A stretch of DNA of 64,000 nucleotides, taken from positions 831,229 to 895,228 of the forward strand of contig VFIW01000010.1 in NCBI GenBank assembly GCA_006386115.1, given 5' to 3'. The stretch's first letter is position 1. Every line of letters begins with the position of its first letter. The notes beneath the pieces are model-generated. The model was not told the DNA's origin. It ran no database searches and saw only the letters and a list, made by a program, of their open reading frames with translations. The position numbers were made by a program, and so were the translations under genes. The stretch is from Globisporangium splendens. Lineage: Eukaryota; Oomycota; Peronosporomycetes; Pythiales; Pythiaceae. Shown in pieces: positions 46,728 to 59,775 of this stretch.

Positions 46728-49389
46728 GCGGCAAGTCGAGCCTTGTACTTGTTGATCGTTCCATCGGTGTTGCGCTTGATCTTGAACACCCACTTGGTGC
46801 TGATTGCACGCTGATCGGTCGGAAGCTTGGCAGCACGGAACACACCACGAAGACGCATAGACTTGAGCTCAGCACGGATCGCGTTGCGCCAATGCACTTG
46901 TTCGGCACCACTCACAGCTTCTTGGAATGAAGTAGGCTCGGACAAGTCGCGAACTTCGACCATGTTGGCACTTGCACGCCACCACTCGACAGGCGAGATA
47001 CGTCGGCGAGTCGATCGACGAGTTGCGCCGTCCTCATCGCTTTCATCAGCTTCAGTGGTTGACTCGTCGGCGTTGGTTGGGATTTCAGCAGACTGCGAAG
47101 TTCCAGCATGGCGCTTGCCAGTGCACTTGAACACCGACAGCGGACGAGTGCCTTCGATCTCGATGTCTTCAAGTCGGTTCAGGATGTCGGTCATACCATC
47201 CGCCGAGTCATTCAGCAAAGTTCCACCAATGATGGCTTCGTCGAAGTTGACATCGCGACTGATCACCACCTTGTCCCCCTCGATGTCATACACGCGATAA
47301 GCCTTGGACGGTTCTTCGTATCCCATGAACAGACCAGGTCGAGACTTGGGATCCCACTTCAAACGCTACTCTTTCGGAGTCAAGACGTACGCCAAACACG
47401 CGAAAACACGCATGTGCTTCACACTTGGCTTGGACTTGTTGACCATTTCGAATGGTGTTTTCGTGTCGGACTTGAGCGAAGGAAGACGACTCTTGATGTA
47501 AATCGTGGTCATTGCAGCTTTGGCCCAAAACGACTTGTCCAGACGCGTGTGGTGCAACATGCTGCGACCCATTGTCACGATGCTTCGGATCGCGCGTTCA
47601 GCAGTACCATTCGTCTGGTGAGCATACGGCACAGTCACTTGTTGCTGGATGCCGCGATCAGCGTAGAATCGCTTGATCGAGTTGGTTGTGAACTCCTTGG
47701 CACCATCGTGTCGGACAAACTTCACGCTCTGTTGAAACTGGTTGCCGACTGGAACGATGAGTTTCTTCACATGTCTTCACTGTCGGACTGTTGGCAGCAA
47801 AAATCCCTTCACCGACCCACTAGCCTCATCGACGATCAAAGCAAATACTTGCTGCCTCCGATGTTCTCAACTTCCATCGGACCACAAATGTCCAAGTGGA
47901 TCAGCTCAAACACCCCAAACGTGCGCTTTTCCACATTCGACTTGAATGGTTTTTGAACCATTTTCCCTTGTTGACAACCACGACAGGTCGCCAAGTCTTG
48001 AGTGTTGGATGGAAAATTGGCATCCTTCACTATGGCTTTGTCGACTAGTTGGCGCAACACTTGGACCGACGCATGACCCATTCGCTCGTGAAGAGTTGAC
48101 GCGGACTTGGCACGCACAGCTGTCATCGCGGACTTGGTCATCGCATTTGGTGGCACCCGAAGCCAGTACAGGCCATCGACAAAGTCAGCGGTTGCGACCA
48201 CCTTGCTTGAAGTCTTGTTCAGCACGTTCATACTTGGACCGTCGAACACGACTTGGAACTTGTTCGACTTGTTGATCTGGGGAATCGACAACAAATTCTT
48301 CCCCACACTTGGCACGTACAACACATCGACCACCTTGAGATCACGCACTTCGCCGTTTGGTAGAGCGATTCGCTCGTTCACAGTACCAACGCCAAGGATC
48401 TTGGTCTTGTTGCCGTTCGCGACGACCAAATCACCATGGTCGCGCTCGTCCAAAACAGCAAACTTGGACTTGTCATTGCAGATGTGGTGCGTCGCACCGC
48501 TGTCAATCGCCCACATTCCTCGCATATTTTCTTTCATGGACGTGACACCACACTCCATCGACACAGCAAACGCAAGCGGGGCTTCATCATCGTCGTAGTC
48601 GCGCTCGACGTAGTTTACACGCTTGCGGCCATTGCCACTCATGCGACTTGGCTTGCGTCCAGCTTGCTTGTTCTTGGTCCAGCACCGGTCGACCGAGTGA
48701 CCGATTTGCCGCAGAACGAGCAGACGCGAGGCTCATTCTCGGCATTGAACGCCTTCGCATGGTCTTCAGTCTTCACGGTCTTCTTCTCGCCCGAACGCTT
48801 CACATGCTCGTTGTTGAGCACCTTGACCACATCTTGGGTCTTCAAGTCGGCGTTGCTCATTTCGATGTGCAGAACCACGTTCTCGTAGCTCTTCGGCAAA
48901 CTTCGAAGCAAGCAAATCGCGACGTCTTCGTCCTCCATCTTCGCGCCGATACCCACAAGCTTGGCGTGGATGTTGAGGACCTCATTACAGTGGTGCAATA
49001 GGTTGTCGCCTTCCTTCATCTCAATGCTGAACAACTGACGCTTGAGATAGATGCGTCCGGCCCTCTGGGAATCTTGGTAGAGAACCTTCAGACGGGCCCA
49101 TGCCACCCACGCTTCTTCGCAGTCATCCACGACATGATGATACTCGGCGTCGATGTGCAGCAGCAGCAAACCAACGCAACATTGTTCGTGCGAACGTATT
49201 TGTCCTTGATGCGCGCATCGGTGAAGGCCGGAGTATCTGGCGTGTTGACGACGTCCCACCAGACTTGGCGGGGACACGCCACGCAGGTAAGCGGGACCAC
49301 GTCGCGGAAGTGTCGCCGTTGAACTTGTCGAATTGATCGTCTGTCGGCGTGGTGCTGGAATTGGGTCATAACCTGTTAAAGGTCAAGAG
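46728..49389 (-). pseudogene. CopB X', flipped copy 3, with 16-bp LTR remnant
   Basis: Minus strand, from a Gag start near 49369 (diverged [11 protein letters not shown]) to RT fingers at 46728. Many frame breaks: near 49230, 48700 (inside the CCHC), 47840, 47770 and a TAG near 47363. Protease [11 protein letters not shown] and integrase motifs (HLDICGPM, NGTAERAIRS) are recognisable. At the right end the CopB LTR is cut to TGTTAAAGGTCAAGAG (49374-49389) by CopA3. Confidence 0.88.
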
Positions 49390-49705
49390 TGTTGTGAAGA
49401 CGCCTCGATCTGCTACTGCCTGATACCGGTATCTACCGGTGATACCGACCTCCACTCATGGCATCGCAGTCATTCCAGTGTTTACGCTATTATGTTTATG
49501 ACAGGTAAGACATGATTGTGGGTGCAGGATCTGATCGCACCCACCAGCTGTTTATGTGTAACGTTCCTAGTGGATAGTACAGACAAGAATCCAGTAGGAA
49601 TCCAGTAGGCTTAGATGTAGCATGTGTGCATGTGAACTAAGGACATCATTCAATCAACCACTTTGCATTTTGCATCCAACCACTCAAGCAGCTTTCCAAC
49701 AGGTT

Positions 49706-52278
49706 ATGAGCCCAAGCTCGTACGACTCTGCCTCCGCCGCCTCCACCACCAACGCAACCATGGACTACACCAGCACCGCCCGCATCAACAAGTTCGGCGG
49801 AACAAACTTCCACACGTGGAAGTTCGAGATGCAGATGGTGCTCGAAGAACGTGACCTGTGGGAGGTCGTGAGTGGGGAAGTGAAGCTCGAGCACTGTGTG
49901 ACCGAGCTGGACCAAGCGGCGTTCAAGAGGAAGTCTCGCAAGGCGATGGCGACCATCTACCTCGCGATGGAAGACTCGCAACTGCCGTTGGTTCGCTCGG
50001 CGAGTGGTGCGCATGATGCATGGTCGAAGCTTGAAGACCACTTCGAGAAGAAGAGCCTCGCGAACAAGCTCTTTCTTCGTCGTCGTTTCTTCATGGCCAT
50101 GATGGAAGAAGGTGATGATGTGCTCGCGCACATCAACAAGGTCAAGACGCTGGCGGAGCAACTCGACGCGGTCGGCGCTCCGGTCAGCGAGGACGACTTG
50201 GTGATCACGCTTCTCGGCAGCCTGAGCGAGTCGTACCAGTTCCTGATCACGGCATTGGAATCGCGTTCTGGCACGTTGACATGGGAGCTCGTGACGTCTC
50301 GGCTCCTGCATGAAGACATGAAACGCAAGGAGCAAGGCGGCGACGGGGTCGCTGCAGGCCAAGCGTTCATGACGGGAGACAAGAAGCGGAGTACGTGGCC
50401 AGGCAAGAAGACTGGCGCGTGCAACTACTGCGGCAAGACGGGTCATTGGATCGCGGAGTGTCCCTCACGGATCCATGACAACGCGGACCGGCAACGTCCG
50501 CAGCGTGCGAATGTGGCGCACAACCAAGACGAAGACTCGGGCGATTTCCTGTTTGCGGTCGGCAAGGGGAGCGGCGACGGCGCCAAGAACTCGACATGGC
50601 TCATCGACTCGGGTGCGACGCAGCACATGTCGTACTCGAAACGGTTCATGACCAAGTACAAGACCATCGATCCAGTCGACGTGCACCTCGCAGACGACGG
50701 AGTCGTGCAAGCGATCGGCAGCGGCGACATCGTGATGATGATGAAGACTCCAAGTGGCGTCAAGAGGGGTGTGCTCACGAACGTGTGGCACATCCCCAAA
50801 CTGACGCGCAACTTGTTCTCGGTCGGCCGATTCACCAAGAATGTCGCGCCAATGACGTTCGACACCAGCGTTTGCTACGTGAACCTCAAGAACCAGAAGT
50901 GGAAGATCGGCGAGCGCGCCGGCGAGGGTCTATTCAAACTGTGCATGACGCCTGCGCAAGCGGAGAGTGCGAGCGTCGCGAGTGCGTCCGAAGCGCCGCG
51001 GATGAACAAGTAGTACTTGTGGCACCTTCGACTCGGCCACATCGGCCACGGCGGACTCGACGCGATAGTGAAGCAGAAGCTCGGCGTCGGCATCGACATC
51101 GCGTCAGTGAGCAAGTGGGAGCTCTGCAGCGGATGTGCGCTCGGCAAGCAGACGCGAGTGAATTTCCAGTCGACGTCGTGCACAGCGATGTGTGCGGTCC
51201 AATGCAGACGGCGACGTTCTCCGACAAACGCTACTTCGTGACGTTCATCGACGACAAGTCGCGGTTCTGTGTGGTGTTCCTGCTTCGCAGCAAGTCGGAA
51301 GTGCTGGACAAGTTCGTGCAGTTCGTCAAGTTTGCTGAGACCCAGATCGGGAGGCGTGTGAAGGTGCTTCGAAGCGACAACGGCGGCGAGTACGTGTCCA
51401 ACAAGTTCGCCGCGTTCTGCCGCAACCGAGGCATCGTGCAGCAGTTCACGCCGCCGTACACTCCCCAGCTCAACGGAGTGGCCGAGCGCATGAATCGGAC
51501 GTTGGTCGAGAGTGCGCGGTGCATGATCGAGCACGCGGGACTGTCCAAGCGCTACTGGGGTGAAGCAGTGGCGACGGCAGCGTTCCTGCGCAATCGGTGT
51601 CCGACGCGAGCGACCGGTCACGACAAGTCTCCACACGAGGTGTGGACGCAGAAGAAGCCGTTGTTGAAGAATCTGAAGATCTTCGGGTGCCACGCGTACG
51701 TGCACGTGCCAAGCGAGAAGCGATCGAAGCTCGACGCGCGGTCGGTATTGTGTCGCTTCTTGGGCTACTCGGACCACGAGAAGACGTATCGGTTCGAGGA
51801 GCTGTCGAGCAACCGGATTGTGGTGAGCCGCGACGCGCAGTTCATGGAAGACACGCTCGACAGCGGCAAGCACGGACAAGTCGGCAGCAAGGCAGTCGAG
51901 TTTCGTGACGCGGATGGAGCGACCGACGGTGAAGACGACGACGACCGCGACAACGAGGACAGAGACGAAGACATGAACGAGCAACCGGCGGAGCCAGCAT
52001 CGACGAACGAACGGTCGCAATGGCAGCAACGTCAACCTTCGCGTCGGCAGCCACAGCGACCACAGCAGCCGAATGTCGAGTACCCACCGGGGTCCAAGCG
52101 CCATTCGCGGACGCACTCGCTCGAAGCTCTGTCGGGGCCACCCGTGGAGAAGCGTTACGGACGAGTGGGTCGTACAAGTGGAGCAAGTTCGACGCCAGAT
52201 CCAAGGTCATCGCTCGATGACACGTCGGCGCTACTCGCATCGATTGAAGAAGAAGAATGTGCTCACGTCGTGTGTTGA
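49706..52278 (+). pseudogene. CopA3 Gag-PR-IN (ORF1), broken
   Basis: Gag and protease intact (CNYCGKTGHWIAEC, WLIDSGATQHM). A TAG at 51011-51013 replaces a Ser codon before the integrase zinc finger. Near 51170-51175 a 31-nt deletion between short TCGAC repeats removes APERAKNMLD and shifts the frame. The rest of integrase (SDVCGP, RSDNGGEY, NGVAERMNR) is open to the TGA at 52276-52278. Confidence 0.92.
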
Positions 52279-53901
52279 GTGGGAGATTTGCCGACGTCGT
52301 TCGAGTCGGCGATGGAATCCAGCGACGCAAGCAAGTGGATGGAAGCGTGCGACTCCGAGTTGGAGTCGCTGTGCAAGAACGAGACGTGGGAGCTCGTTCC
52401 TTTGCCGCGTGGTCGCAAGGCCATCAGCAGCAAGTTGGTGTTCAAGGTGAAGGTGACCGTCGAGGGTCTCGTCGAGCGGTACAAGGCGCGTCTCGTGGCG
52501 AAGGGTTTCCTGCAGAAGTGCGGCGTGGACTTCGAAGAGACGTTCGCGCCGGTGGCCAAGTTCGCGTCGATCCGGATCATTTTGAGCATCGCGGCGCAGT
52601 GCAAGCTCGTGCTGCACCAGATGGACGTCAAGACGGCGTTCCTCAACGGCCTGCTCGAGGAAGAGATCTACATGAAGCAACCCGTGGGATTCGTCGACCC
52701 CAAGTATCCCAACCATGTGTGCAAGCTCAAGCGCGCGTTGTACGGTCTCAAGCAGTCGCCTCGCATGTGGAACCACATCATCGACGAGTTCATGCGCAAG
52801 ATCGGCTTCACCAAGTGCGAGATGGACCACTGCGTGTACGTCAAGCGTGACGACATGGCCACGATGTTCGTGGTGCTCTACGTCGACGACCTCATCCCCG
52901 CGTGCAACGACATGGATCTACTCGCGGCGACCAAGCGTGCGTTGAGTGAGCGCTTTGAGATGTCCGACCTCGGTGAGCTCAAGTACTGCCTCGGCATGGA
53001 AGTCGAGCGTGATGACAAGTCGGGCGACGTGTCGATGCGGCAGACCAAGTTCGTGCAGTCGATCCTGAGCAAGTTCGGCATGCAAGACTGCAAGCCCGTG
53101 AAGACACCACAAGACCCCGGACTGAGGTTGACCAAGAGCATGTGCGAAGGTGGCTGCAAGCACGATGACACCATGAAGGATGTGCCGTACCGCAGTGCCG
53201 TCGGTGCTGTGATGTACTTGATGGTTGGTACTCGTCCAGACCTCGCCGCGGCCGTGGGCACGCTGAGTCAGTTCGCCTCCGACCCGTGTCCGACGCACTG
53301 GCAAGCTCTCAAGCGCGTGCTCCGTTACCTGCAAGCGACTCCGACGCATGGCATTCGTTTCTCCGGCTCTGGCGATGGCAAGCTGATCGGCTACTCGGAC
53401 GCGGACTGGGCGGGCGACATCGAGACTCGACGCAGCACCAGCGGCTACGTGTTCGTGCTCAACGATGGCTGCATCAGCTGGCGCAGCAAGAAGCAGCGCA
53501 CCGTGGCTCTCTCGCCAACCGAAGCCGAGTACATGGCGCTGTCGGAAGCGACCCAAGAGGCAGTATGGCTCAAGGCGTTCATGCGTGAGCTCGGCGAAGA
53601 TGCGGGCGACGGTGCGTTGACGGTGTTCGAAGACAACCAAGGCGCGATCGCGTTGGCCAAGAACCCGGAGTTCCACAAGCGCACCAAGCACATCGACATC
53701 CGCTACCACTTCGTGCGCGAGAAGGTCGAGGACGGTCAAGTGGTGCTGGAGTACTGTTCGACGCAGGAGATGCTCGCGGACCTCATGACGAAGCCGATCC
53801 CCGCCGCACAGTTCGACGCTCTTCGCACCAAGTTGGGCATCCAAGTCGCTATCGAGTCGAGTGGGGGTGTTGTGAAGACGCCTCGATCTGCTACTGCCTG
53901 A
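52279..53901 (+). CDS. CopA3 RT-RNase H (ORF2)
   Basis: 540 codons behind the same TGT-TGA-GTG-GGA junction. RT palm [10 protein letters not shown] and RNase [11 protein letters not shown] are intact. Small changes from CopA2/4 (for example LIPAC, SPTEAEY) suggest no strong recent constraint. Confidence 0.91.
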   Translation: MGDLPTSFESAMESSDASKWMEACDSELESLCKNETWELVPLPRGRKAISSKLVFKVKVTVEGLVERYKARLVAKGFLQKCGVDFEETFAPVAKFASIRIILSIAAQCKLVLHQMDVKTAFLNGLLEEEIYMKQPVGFVDPKYPNHVCKLKRALYGLKQSPRMWNHIIDEFMRKIGFTKCEMDHCVYVKRDDMATMFVVLYVDDLIPACNDMDLLAATKRALSERFEMSDLGELKYCLGMEVERDDKSGDVSMRQTKFVQSILSKFGMQDCKPVKTPQDPGLRLTKSMCEGGCKHDDTMKDVPYRSAVGAVMYLMVGTRPDLAAAVGTLSQFASDPCPTHWQALKRVLRYLQATPTHGIRFSGSGDGKLIGYSDADWAGDIETRRSTSGYVFVLNDGCISWRSKKQRTVALSPTEAEYMALSEATQEAVWLKAFMRELGEDAGDGALTVFEDNQGAIALAKNPEFHKRTKHIDIRYHFVREKVEDGQVVLEYCSTQEMLADLMTKPIPAAQFDALRTKLGIQVAIESSGGVVKTPRSATA

Positions 53902-54179
53902 TACCGGTATCTACCGGTAATATCGACCTCCACTCATGGCATCGCAGTCATTCCAGTGTTTACCGTATTATGTTTACGACAGGTAAGACATGATTGCGGG
54001 TGCAGGATCTGATCGCACCCACCAGCTGTTTATGTGTAACGTTCCTAGTGGATAGTAGAGACAAGAATCCAGTAGGAATCCAGTAGGCTTAGATGTAGCA
54101 TGTGTGCATGTGAACTAAGGACCTCATTCAATCAATCACTTTGCATTTTGCATCCAACCACTCAAGCAGCTTTCCAACA

Positions 54180-56849
54180 GCGGCAAGTCGAGCCTTGTAC
54201 TTGTTGATCGTTCCATCGGTGTTGCGCTTGATCTTGAACACCCACTTGGTGCTGATTGCACGCTGATCGGTCGGAAGCTTGGCAGCACGGAACACACCAC
54301 GAAGACGCATAGACTTGAGCTCAGCACGGATCGCGTTGCGCCAATGCACTTGTTCGGCACCACTCACAGCTTCTTGGAATGAAGTAGGCTCGGACAAGTC
54401 GCGAACTTCGACCATGTTGGCACTTGCACGCCACCACTCGACAGGCGAGATACGTCGGCGAGTCGATCGACGAGTTGCGCCGTCCTCATCGCTTTCATCA
54501 GCTTCAGTGGTTGACTCGTCGGCGTTGGTTGGGATTTCAGCAGACTGCGAAGTTCCAGCATGGCGCTTGCCAGTGCACTTGAACACCGACAGCGGACGAG
54601 TGCCTTCGATCTCGATGTCTTCAAGTCGGTTCAGGATGTCGGTCATACCATCCGCCGAGTCATTCAGCAAAGTTCCACCAATAACGGCTTCATCGAAGTT
54701 GACATCGCGACTGATCACCACCTTGTCCCCCTCGATGTCATACACGCGACAAGCCTTGGACGATTCTTCGTAGCCCATGAACAGACCAGGTTGAGACTTG
54801 GGATCCCACTTCAAACGCTTCTCTTTCGGAGTCAAGACGTACGCCAAACACCCGAAAACACGCATGTGCTTCACACTTGGCTTGGACTTGTTGAACATTT
54901 CGAATGGTGTTTTCGTGTCGGACTTGGGAGAAGGAAGACGATTCTTGATGTAAATCGCGGTCATTGCAGCTTCGGCCCAAAACGACTTGTCCAAACGCGC
55001 GTGGTGCAGCATACTGCGACCGATCGTTACAATGCTTCGGATCGCGCGTTCAGCAGTACCATTCGTCTGGTGAGCATACGGCACAGTCACTTGTTGCTGG
55101 ATGCCGCGATCAGCGTAGAATTGCTTGATCGAGTTGGTTGTGAACTCCTTGCCACCATCGTGTCGGACAAACTTCACGCTCTTGTTGAACTGGTTGCCGA
55201 CTTGAACGATGAATTTCTTCAGCATGTCTTCACTGTCGGACTTGTTCGGCAGGCAAAATCCCTTCATCGACCCACTGGCCTCATCGACGATCAAAAGCAA
55301 ATACTTGCTGCCGCCGATGCTCTCAACTTCCATCGGACCACAAATGTCCAAGTGGATCAGCTCAAACACCCCAAACGTGCGCTTTTCCACATTCGACTTG
55401 AATGGTTTTTGAACCATTTTCCCTTGTTGACAGCCACGACAGGTCGCCAAGTCTCGAGTGTTGGATGGAAAATTGGCATCCTTCACCATGGCTTTGTCGA
55501 CTAGTTGGCGCAACACTTGGACCGATGCATGACCCATTCGCTCGTGAAGAGTCGACGCGGACTTGGCACTGCAGCTGTCATCGCGGACTTGGTCATCGCA
55601 TTTGGTGGCACCCGAAGCCAGTGCAGGCCATCGACAAAGTCAGCGGTTGCGACCACCTTGCTTGAAGTCTTGTTCAGCACGCTCATACTTGGACCGTCGA
55701 ACACGATTTGGAACTTGTTCGACTTGTTGATCTGGGGGATCGACAACAAATTCTTCCCCACACTTGGCACGTACAACACATCGACCACCTTGAGATCACG
55801 CACTTCGCCGTTTGGTAGAGCGATTCGCTCGTTCACAGTACCAACGCCAAGGATCTTGGTCTTGTTGCCGTTCGCGACGACCAAATCGCCATGGTCGCGC
55901 TCGTCCAAAACAGCAAACTTGGACTTGTCATTGCAGATGTGATGCGTCGCGCCGCTGTCGATCGCCCACATTCCTCGCATATTTTCTTTCGTGGACGTGA
56001 CACCACATTCCATCGACACAGCAAACGCAAGCGGGGCTTCATCATCGTCGTAGTCGCGCTCGACGTAGTTTACACGCTTGCGGCCATTGCCACCCATGCG
56101 ACTTGGCTTGCGTCCAGCTTGCTTGTTCTTGGTCCAGCACCGGTCGACCGTGTGGCCAACTTTGCCGCAGAACGAGCAGACGCGAGGCTCATTCTCGGCA
56201 TTGAACGCCTTCGCATGGTCTTCAGTCTTCACGGTCTTCTTCTCGCCCGAACGCTTCACATGCTCGTTGTTGAGCACCTTGACCACATCTTGGGTCTTCA
56301 AGTCGGCGTTGCTCATTTCGATGTGCAGAACCACGTTCTCGTAGCTCTTCGGCAAACTTCGAAGCAAGCAAATCGCGACGTCTTCGTCCTCCATCTTCGC
56401 GCCGATACCCACAAGCTTGGCGTGGATGTTGAGGACCTCATTACAGTGGTGCAATAGGTTGTCGCCTTCCTTCATCTCAATGCTGAACAACTGACGCTTG
56501 AGATAGATGCGTCCGGCCTTCTGGGAATCTTGGTAGAGAACCTTCAGACGGGCCCATGCCACCCACGCTTCTTCGCAATCATCCACGACATGATGATACT
56601 CGGCGTCGATGTGCAGCAGCAGCAAACCAAACGCAACATTGTTCGTGCGAACATATTCGTCCTTGATGCGCGCATCGGTGAAGACCGGAGTATCTTGGCG
56701 GTTGACAACGTCCCACACAGACTTGGCGAGGAACACGCCACGCATGTAGCGCGCCCACGTCGCGAAGTTGTCGCCGTTGAACTTGTCGATGATCGTCTTG
56801 TCGGTCGTGGTGCTTGTACTTGGGCTCATAACCTGTTAAAGGTCAAGAG
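54180..56849 (-). pseudogene. CopB X', copy 4, with 16-bp LTR remnant
   Basis: Best-kept CopB 5' half. Gag starts at 56829 ([11 protein letters not shown]) and is open with [18 protein letters not shown] and protease [11 protein letters not shown] down to about 55570. There a one-base loss, shared with X1, shifts the frame; integrase to RT fingers is then open (55537-54180). Ends at the GCGGC junction with CopA3. Right end: TGTTAAAGGTCAAGAG (56834-56849). Confidence 0.9.
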
Positions 56850-57165
56850 TGTTGTGAAGACGCCTCGATCTGCTACTGCCTGATACCGGTATCTACCGGT
56901 GATACCGACCTCCACTCATGGCATCGCAGTCATTCCAGTGTTTACGCTATTATGTTTACAACAGGTAAGACATGATTGTGGGTGCAGGATCTGATCGCAC
57001 CCACCAGCTGTTTATGTGTAACGTTCCTAGTGGATAGTACAGACAAGAATCCAGTAGGAATCCAGTAGGCTTAGATGTAGCATGTGTGCATGTGAGCTAA
57101 GGACCTCATTCAATCAACCACTTCGCATTTTACATCCAACCACTCAAGCAGCTTTCCAACAGGTT

Positions 57166-59775
57166 ATGAGCCCAAGCTCGTACGACTCTGCCTCCGCCGC
57201 CTCCACCACCAACGCAACCATGGACTACACCAGCACCGCCCGCATCAACAAGTTCGGCGGAACAAACTTCCACACGTGGAAGTTCGAGATGCAGATGGTG
57301 CTCGAAGAACGTGACCTGTGGGAGGTCGTGAGTGGGGAAGTGAAGCTCGAGCACTGTGTGACCGAGCTGGACCAAGCGGCGTTCAAGAGGAAGTCTCGCA
57401 AGGCGATGGCGACCATCTGCCTCGCGATGGAAGACTCGCAACTGCCGTTGGTTCGCTCGGCGAGTGGTGCGCATGATGCATGGTCGAAGCTTGAAGACCA
57501 CTTCGAGAAGAAGAGCCTCGCGAACAAGCTCTTTCTTCGTCGCCGTTTCTTCACGACCATGATGGAAGAAGGTGATGATGTGCTCGCGCACATCAACAAG
57601 GTCAAGACGCTGGCGGAGCAACTCGACGCGGTCGGCGCTCCGGTCAGCGAGGACGACTTGGTGATCACGCTTCTCGGCAGCCTGAGCGAGCCGTACCAGT
57701 TCCTGATCACGGCGTTGGAATCGCGCTCTGACACGTTGAGATGGGAGCTCGTGACGTCTCGGCTCCTGCATGAAGACATGAAGCGCAAGGAGCAAGGCGG
57801 CGACGGGGTCGCTGCAGGCCAAGCGTTCATGACGGGAGACAAGAAGTGCAGTACGCGGCCAGGCAAGAAGACTGGCGCGTGCAACTACTGCGGCAAGATG
57901 GGTCATTGGATCGCGGAGTGTCCCTCGCGGATCCATGACAACGCGGACCGGCAACGTCCGCAGCGTGCGAATGTGGCACACAACCAAGACGAAGACTCGG
58001 GCGATTTCCTGTTTGCGGCCGGCAAGGGGAGCGGCGACGACGCCAAGAACTCGACATGGCTCATCGACTCGGGTGCGACGCAGCACATGTCGTACTCGAA
58101 ACGGTTCATGACCAAGTACAAGACCATCGATCCAGTCGACGTACACCTCGCAGACGACGGAGTCGTGCAAGCGATCGGCAGCGGCGACATCGTGATGATG
58201 ATGAAGACTCCAAGTGGCGTCAAGAAGGGTGTGCTCACGAACGTGTGGCACATCCCCAAGCTGACGCGCAACTTGTTCTCGGTCGGCCGATTCACCAAGG
58301 ATGTCGCGCCGATGACGTTCGACACCAGCGTTTGCTACGTGAACCTCAAGAACCAGAAGTGGAAGATCGGCGAGCGCGCCGGCAAGGGTCTGTTCAAGCT
58401 GTGCATGACGCCTGCGCAAGCGGAGAGTGCGAGCGTCGCGAGTGTGCCCGAAGCGCCGCGGATGAACAAGTCGTACTTGTGGCACCTTCGACTCGGCCAC
58501 ATCGGCCACATCGGACTCGACGCGATTGTGAAGCAGAAGCTCGGCGTCGGCATCGACATCGCGTCAGTGAGCAAGTGGGAGCTCTGCAGCGGATGTGCGC
58601 TCGGCAAGCAGACGCGAGTGAATTTCCAGTCGACTGCTCCCGAGCGTGCCAAGAACATGCTCGACGTCGTGCACAGCGATGTGTGCGGTCCGATGCAGAC
58701 GGCGACGTTCTCCGACAAACGCTACTTCGTGATGTTCATCGACGACAAGTCGCGGTTCTGTGTGGTGTTCCTGCTTCGCAGCAAGTCGGAAGTGCTGGAC
58801 AAGTTCGTGCAGTTCGTCAAGTTTGCTGATATCCAGACCGGGAGGCGTGTGAAGGTGCTTCGAAGCGACAACGGCGGTGAGTACGTGTCCAACAAGTTCG
58901 CCGCGTTCTGCCGCAACCGAGGCATCGTGCAGCAGTTCACGCCGCCGTACACACCCCAGCTCAACGGAGTGGCCGAGCGCATGAATCGGACGTTGGTCGA
59001 GAGTGCGCGGTGCATGATCGAGCGCGCGGGACTGTCCAAGCGCTACTGGGGTGAAGCAGTGACGACGGCAGCGTTTCTGCGCAATCGGTGTCCGACGCGA
59101 GCGACTGGTCACGACAAGTCTCCACACGAGGTGTGGACGCAGAAGAAGCCGTTGTTGAAGAATCTGAAGGTCTTCGGGTGTCACGCGTACGTGCACGTGC
59201 CAAGCGAGAAGCGGTCGAAGCTCGACGCGCGGTCGGTATTGTGTCGCTTCTTGGGCTACTCGGACCACGAGAAGACGTATCGGTTCGAGGAGCTGTCGAG
59301 CAGCCGGATTGTGGTGAGCCGCGACATGCAGTTCATGGAAGACACGTTCGACAGCGGCAAGCACGGACAAGTCGGCAGCAAGGCAGTCGAGTTTCGTGAC
59401 GCGGATGGAGCGACCGACAGTGAAGACGACGACGACAACGAGGACAGAGACGAAGACATGAACGAGCAACCGGCGGAGCCAGAATCGACGAACGAACGGC
59501 CGCAATGGCAGCAACGTCAACCTCCGCGTCGGCAGCCACAACGACCGCAGCAGCCGCAGCAACCAAATGTCGAGTACCCACCGGGGTCCAAGCGCCATTC
59601 GCGGACGCACTCGCTCGAAGCTTTGTCGGAGCCACCCGTGGAGAAGCATTACGGACGAGTGGGTCGTACAAGTGGAGCAAGTTCGGCGCCAGGTCCAAGG
59701 TCATCGCTCGATGACACGTCGGCGCTGCTCGCATCGATTGAAGAAGAAGAAGAATATGCTCACGTCGTGTGTTGA
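57166..59775 (+). CDS. CopA4 Gag-PR-IN (ORF1)
   Basis: 869 codons from the ATG inside the primer-binding site (MSPSSYDSAS). Gag, CCHC CNYCGKMGHWIAEC (about 238-251), protease WLIDSGATQHM (about 300), integrase zinc finger (about 438-480) and D, D, E motifs SDVCGP (about 503), RSDNGGEY (about 566) and NGVAERMNR (about 603), then a Gln/Pro/Asp-rich tail ending in EEEE. Ends with TGA at 59773-59775. Particle protein, maturation protease and integrase. Confidence 0.93.
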   Translation: MSPSSYDSASAASTTNATMDYTSTARINKFGGTNFHTWKFEMQMVLEERDLWEVVSGEVKLEHCVTELDQAAFKRKSRKAMATICLAMEDSQLPLVRSASGAHDAWSKLEDHFEKKSLANKLFLRRRFFTTMMEEGDDVLAHINKVKTLAEQLDAVGAPVSEDDLVITLLGSLSEPYQFLITALESRSDTLRWELVTSRLLHEDMKRKEQGGDGVAAGQAFMTGDKKCSTRPGKKTGACNYCGKMGHWIAECPSRIHDNADRQRPQRANVAHNQDEDSGDFLFAAGKGSGDDAKNSTWLIDSGATQHMSYSKRFMTKYKTIDPVDVHLADDGVVQAIGSGDIVMMMKTPSGVKKGVLTNVWHIPKLTRNLFSVGRFTKDVAPMTFDTSVCYVNLKNQKWKIGERAGKGLFKLCMTPAQAESASVASVPEAPRMNKSYLWHLRLGHIGHIGLDAIVKQKLGVGIDIASVSKWELCSGCALGKQTRVNFQSTAPERAKNMLDVVHSDVCGPMQTATFSDKRYFVMFIDDKSRFCVVFLLRSKSEVLDKFVQFVKFADIQTGRRVKVLRSDNGGEYVSNKFAAFCRNRGIVQQFTPPYTPQLNGVAERMNRTLVESARCMIERAGLSKRYWGEAVTTAAFLRNRCPTRATGHDKSPHEVWTQKKPLLKNLKVFGCHAYVHVPSEKRSKLDARSVLCRFLGYSDHEKTYRFEELSSSRIVVSRDMQFMEDTFDSGKHGQVGSKAVEFRDADGATDSEDDDDNEDRDEDMNEQPAEPESTNERPQWQQRQPPRRQPQRPQQPQQPNVEYPPGSKRHSRTHSLEALSEPPVEKHYGRVGRTSGASSAPGPRSSLDDTSALLASIEEEEEYAHVVC

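Larger units (their letters stand above)
49390..54179 (+). mobile_element. CopA3: full-length Copia element
   Basis: 4,790 bp with LTRs 49390-49701 and 53868-54179 (312 bp each). Left flank AAGAG, right flank GCGGC, so it has no target duplication of its own; it is a product of tandem duplication. ORF1 is broken, ORF2 open. Confidence 0.93.
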
